A program made the position numbers and the translations under genes. DNA of 64,000 bases, taken from the NCBI GenBank assembly GCA_964017155.1, contig OZ024861.1, positions 24,672,713-24,736,712 on the forward strand, read 5' to 3'. Below are positions 59,449-64,000 of the stretch, in pieces; the stretch's first letter is position 1, and every line of letters begins with the position of its first letter. The notes under the pieces are model-generated. The model made no database searches. It saw nothing but the letters and a program-made list of their open reading frames with translations, and was not told where the DNA came from. This DNA comes from Oasisia sp. SBJ-2009 (taxonomy: Eukaryota; Annelida; Polychaeta; Sabellida; Siboglinidae).

Positions 59449-61685
59449 GAATGTGGGCATATGTAAAAATTCGGCCTGTTGCTTTCAATTTTGTTAGACA
59501 CCGTGCACATTGTAAAGCTCTTTTATTGTTTTCTCAGGTGTCTGCGCCCGGTGAAGATACAGCGATACACGGCCGACGACTTCTGGCAACATTACTGACC
59601 GACCAGGTCCGATGATGTGAAGATTGGCGACGCGGAACAGTCATTCGACAGTGGGTGAAGCCTTGTTTTTATCAAGTTATTTTATTTATATAACATGCTG
59701 AGGTAGATGATAATGTAGGCCGATCACTGGAAGAATCAAATCAACGATAGCATGACATCGATATATGTATCACAGCTAGTGCGAGTGGACATTAGTTTTG
59801 ATGTTGCAGTTCTCACAATCGAAACGTTTTACTCAGACGATTGATCGAGCTATTTTTCACGCTATATGATGTATCTCAAGATACGTAATGTAAAAATAGG
59901 ATGCAAAATAATGCATATGAAACGAAACTTGTGTAAGAGGCCGAGATCGCACCGCGGAAAGTATCTTAATATTGATATGCATAAGCACCATTGGCGCGGC
60001 GAATGCCATACACATTCTCGCATGTACACATACACCCATTCAATACAGTTGAGTAGATGAGTCTTTGACCGTCATGACACCCAGCACAACGCATTCTTCT
60101 CGACTGGAAACAGTATACTTAGGAATCAGCATGCAAAGGCAACTTACACAAGTGCCGCATTCTTTGCAATAGTGTTACTCAAGGGTACGCATTTGACATG
60201 TCTTCCTTCTAAAACAAGTGTAGAGATCATTCGATGTTTTGAGACCAATCTTTATTGCAGGCACACATTTCTCGGCAAGCAGATTTGTATCTAGGTAGTG
60301 ACGGAGATCGTATGCATATGTTGATACATTGCCTTGGAAACAATAGCATATGCTACAATGATCAGTGCCAACAGGCCAGCGCTTTGGCCATGTCATGAGC
60401 GCTATGCCGACAAACAGGTAACGCCAAAAGCTAGACATAGCATTGATGGCGAAGAGCCATACGAGAAAACAAAGGTTGTTCCAAACTACCCAGAAATCTA
60501 CGAAATTATATACTAGACATGCGTGGGGTTCACAACTACTCGCGCGTCAAATTCTCAGAGGGTCTGTGTCGCTCACACTTCGAAATCAAATAGGAAGACC
60601 TGAAACCAAAGAGAAAACACGTCGCAAGTTCAATATGAAAACGAAACCACAAAGCAACTAACAGGCAATGGTCGCATCATATAATCATTGATGTTGAGCT
60701 AGCTACACACAATGTACATCCTACAAAGAGTGCCATACTTCAGAATAAATCTAGCCTGTATGCGAACGAACGTCTTTTATCGCATGGAATGGTATGTAAT
60801 GCTTCAGATACATCTTTGCGCAGCCTGCATACAGCCCTCGTGGCGTCGCCGTTAACACATTTTAGAGTTCCAGATCGCAGAGAGTAGATTGCCAAAACAA
60901 TGAAGGGAACTTCTGTCGTTGAGTGTAGTAGTTGAAGCTCAGCAGTACGAATGTTAAATTAGATACTGTCCAAACGTCTACTTGTCTAGGCATAGGTGGA
61001 AAGCTGCTTGAGACATTGAGACAACTCATCGAAGAGTGGTATGCACCATATACAGTGTACTGTGAATGAGAACAAGAATATTAATATTCTGTTCCATTTC
61101 CGACAAGAATTAGGCACTTGCGTAGAATACAAGCAAACCTCTATTGCTCCTACGTTTGAAACTTCATTACGAGAGGCGCGGGTAGGGTAGTGTAGCGGTT
61201 TTAATACGCGCGGACGCAGCAGGCCTGATATATTTGGTCTAAAAATCAATGGAGAGATTCTGACATTGTTGAATACACTCGGTGTTATACGCCACGCACA
61301 TTGACTTGCATCTTGCAAAAAAAGTACCCGACTGTCGCACAGGCCGTTGTACCATAATACAACTGTAGTCCTATGTGTGTACCTTATTGCGACATACGCT
61401 AGCGCAAGTAAAACTTTGAAAGAAGGAAGTAAAAGTGGAAGAAAGCGCCCCCCTTCAGTTTGCTTAGATCACAGGCGTCGCCATCTTGAAATCTGACGTC
61501 GCCAGGAAGGAAAATGGCGCCTCTACCGTATTGTCGTGACGTCACGGTATTGTTGTGGCGCGTCTTCCGGTTTGCCGCCATTACTGTGCCGCGCAACCGA
61601 ATGCTGGCGACAGATGCCACTTTCTTTAGTGTAATCTCGACCGCATCGCTGTGGGATTTGCGTCTTTGACGCCAGTGGGGTGAAG
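59449..61685 (+). repeat. Array unit 11
   Basis: 2237 bp, the shifted duplicate of unit 9 (offset 4482 bp). ACG replaces ATG at 59569. The promoter-like block is at 61482-61590. All recognisable frames of unit 9 are repeated here without change. Confidence 0.9.
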
Positions 61686-63920
61686 GAATGTGGGCATATG
61701 TAAGAATTGAGCGTGCTACTTTCACTTTTGTTAGACACCGTGCACACTGTAACGCTATTTTATTGTTTTTCTCAGGTGTCTGCGCCCGGCTAAGATTAGC
61801 GATACATGGCCGACGACTTCTGGCAGCATTACCGACCGACCAGACCCGATGATGTGATGATTGGCGACGCGGAACAGTCATTCATTCGACAGTGGGTGAA
61901 GCCTTGTTTTTATCAACTTATTTTATTTATATAACATGTTGAGGTAGATGATAATGTAGGCCGATCACTGGAAGAATCAAATCACCGATAGCCTGACATC
62001 GATATATGTATCACAGCTAGTGCGAGTGGACATTAGTTTTGATGTTGCAGTTATCACAATCGAAACGTTTTACTCAGACGATTGATCGAGCTATTTTTTA
62101 CGCTATATGATGTATCTCAAGATACGTAATGTCAAAATATGATGCAAAGTAATGCACATGAAACGAAACTTGTGTAAGAGGACGAGATCGCACCGCGGAA
62201 AGTATCTTAACATTGATGTGCATAAGCACCATTGGCGCGGCGAATGCCACACACATTCTCGCATATACACATACACCCACTCAATACAGTTGAGTAGATG
62301 AGTCTTTGACCGTCATGACACCCAGCACAACGCATTCATCTCGACTGGAAACAGTATACTTAGGAATCAGCATGCAAAGGCAACTTACACAAGTGCCGCA
62401 TTCTTTGCAATAGTGTAACTCAAGGGTACGCATTTGACATGTCTTCCTTCTAAAACAAGTGTAGAGATCATTCGATGTTTTGAGACCAATCTTTATTGCA
62501 GTCACACATTTCTCGGCAAGAAGATTTGTATCTAGGTAGTGACGGAGATCGTATGCATATGTTGATACATTGCCTTGGAAACAATAGTATATGCTACAAT
62601 GATCAGTGCCAACAGGCCAGCGCTTTGGCCATGTCATGAGCGCTATGCCGACAAACAGGTAACGCCAAAAGCTAGACATAACAGTGATGGCGAAGAACCA
62701 TACGAGAAAACAAAGGTTGTTCCAAACTACCCAGACAACTATGAAATTATATACTAGACATGCGTGGGGTTCACAACTACTCGCGCGTCGCATTCTCAGA
62801 GGGTCTGTGTCGCTCACACTTCGGAATCAAATAGGAAGACCTGAAATCAAAGAGAAAACATGTCCCAAGTGCAATATGAAAACGAAACCACAAAGCAACT
62901 AACAGGCAATGGTCGCATCATATAATCATTGATGTTGAGCTAGCTACACACAATGTACATCCTACAAAGAGTGTTACACTTCAGAATAAATCTAGCCTGT
63001 ATGCGAACGTCTTTTATCGCATGGAATGGTATGTAATGCTTCAGATACATCTTTGCGCAGCCTGCATACAGCCCTCGTGGCGTCGCCGTTAACTCATTTT
63101 AGAGTTCCAGATCGCAGAGAGTAGATTGCCAAAACAATGAAGGGAACTTCTGTCGTTGAGTGTAGTAGTTAAAGCTCAGCAGTACGAATGTTAAATTAGA
63201 TACTGTCCAAACGTCTACTTGTCTAAGCATAGGTGGAAAGCTGCTTGAGACATTGAGACAACTCATCGAAGAGTGGTATGCACCATATACAGTGTACTGT
63301 GAATGAGAACAAGAATATTAATATTCTGTTCCGGTTCCGACAAGAATTAGGCCCTTGCGTAGAATACAAGCCAACCTCTATTGCTCCTACGTTTGAAACT
63401 TCATTACGAGAGGCGCGGGTAGGGTAGTGTAGCGGTTTTAATACGCGCGGACGCAGCAGGCCTGCTATATTTGGTCTAAAAATCAATGGAGAGATTCTGA
63501 CATTGTTGAATACACTCGGTGTTATACGCCACGCACATTGACTTGCATCGTGCAAAAAAAGTACCCGACTGTCCCACAGGCCGTTGTACCATAATACAAC
63601 TGTAGTCCTATGTGTGTACCTTATTGCGACATAGGCTAGCGCAAGTAAACCTTTGAAAGAAGGAAGTAAAAGTGGAAGAAAGCGCCCCCTCAGTTTGCTT
63701 AGATCAAAGGCGTCGCCATCTTGAAATCTGACGTCGCCAGGAAGGAAAATGGCGCCTCTGTCGTATTGTCGTGACGTCACGGTATTGTTGTGGCGCGTCT
63801 TCCGGTTTGCCGCCATTACTGTGCCGCGCAGCCGAATGCTGGCGACAGATGCCAGTTTCTTTAATGTAATCTCGACCGCATCGCGGTAGGATTTGCGTCT
63901 TTGACGCCAGTGGGGCGAAG
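61686..63920 (+). repeat. Array unit 12
   Basis: 2235 bp. It is identical or nearly so to unit 10 up to about 62345-62420 and then diverges (GTGTAACTC against GTGTTACTC), which places the other end of the duplication. The 42-codon frame is at 61806-61934 and the 178-codon minus frame is open at 62281-62817. The promoter-like block is at 63714-63825, with a short C-run. Confidence 0.9.
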
Positions 63921-64000
63921 GAATGTGGGCATATGTAAGAATTCGGCCTGTTGCCTTCAATTTTGTCAGACACCGTGCACATTGTAACGCTCTTTTATTT
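63921..64000 (+). repeat. Array unit 13, truncated by the window edge
   Basis: The first 80 bp of another unit: donor region, TAGACACCGTGCACATTGTA relative (here CAGACACC) and the start of the pyrimidine tract. The array therefore continues beyond the window. Confidence 0.9.

Larger units (their letters stand above)
27798..64000 (+). repeat. Tandem array of ~2.24-kb units, 12 full copies plus one partial
   Basis: The anchor GAATGTGGGCATATGTAAG (variants allowed) recurs at 27798, 30077, 40405, 43259, 46020, 48253, 50493, 52733, 54967, 57204, 59449, 61686 and 63921. After removing two later insertions, spacings are 2233-2279 bp for ten units and 2.83-2.85 kb for units 2 and 3, which share an extra module. 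All copies have the same orientation. Every full unit has a CpG-rich promoter-like block near its end, and every unit has a putative short intron at its start and a C-run before the block. The array runs off the right edge. The repeated protein-length frames inside it are not recognisable as any family. Confidence 0.95.

Noticed and set aside
27798..64000. CRISPR array or rRNA/histone cluster as explanation for the tandem repeats
   Set aside because: Unit length, eukaryotic context and lack of short direct repeats exclude CRISPR; no rRNA or histone sequence is present in the unit.

Overview
This looks like nuclear DNA of a metazoan, most likely a marine invertebrate; no species call is possible from the sequence alone. 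The reasons are spliced exons of animal-type domains (EGF, THAP) with GT-AG introns, many AC, CT and AT microsatellites, APE-type non-LTR retrotransposons, foldback elements and TTAA-target DNA transposons. There are no bacterial-style operons. Most open frames in the window are chance frames or transposon remnants. No complete host protein-coding gene is visible.  Layout. 1-4 kb: an intron-rich stretch with two EGF-domain exons on the plus strand (2724-2834 and 3319-3425), set between AC and CT microsatellites. 4.1-8.2 kb: a direct duplication (about 4135-5560 and 6148-8228) carrying exon-like pieces of an unknown minus-strand gene. The second copy is interrupted by a 538-bp TTAA-flanked MITE whose empty site survives in the first copy. 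8.5-12.1 kb: two foldback elements, one with an 8-bp target duplication, a 360-bp direct duplication and a LINE tail. 12.1-16.9 kb: mostly unassigned, with one coding-like remnant and one perfect 22-bp-arm palindrome. 17-22.3 kb: decayed reverse transcriptase pieces, a putative element with bipartite terminal repeats, and a clear 1.27-kb element with 33-bp terminal inverted repeats. 22.5-27.6 kb: a decayed LINE with an ORF1-like part followed by endonuclease and reverse transcriptase.  27.8-64 kb: a tandem array of twelve complete units and the start of a thirteenth, running off the right edge. The basic unit is about 2.24 kb. Each unit has a CpG-rich, promoter-like block (YY1-like, CRE and ETS-like motifs), then a putative 76-nt GT-AG intron, then a short exon that in eight units starts with an ATG frame (MADDFWQHY). 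Unit 2 carries a 7.5-kb TTAA-flanked transposon with THAP-domain coding remnants (Kolobok/T2-like), and unit 3 preserves the uninterrupted target. Unit 4 carries a 5'-truncated LINE. Units 2 and 3 share an extra ~0.6-kb module. Units 8-12 contain a near-exact 4.48-kb two-unit duplication, implying recent unequal exchange or an assembly effect.  The array is the most unusual object here: it reads as repeated promoter plus 5'-exon fragments of an unidentified gene, or as a satellite that carries promoter-like sequence. Frame comparison between units argues against a conserved protein from most copies; transcription is untested.
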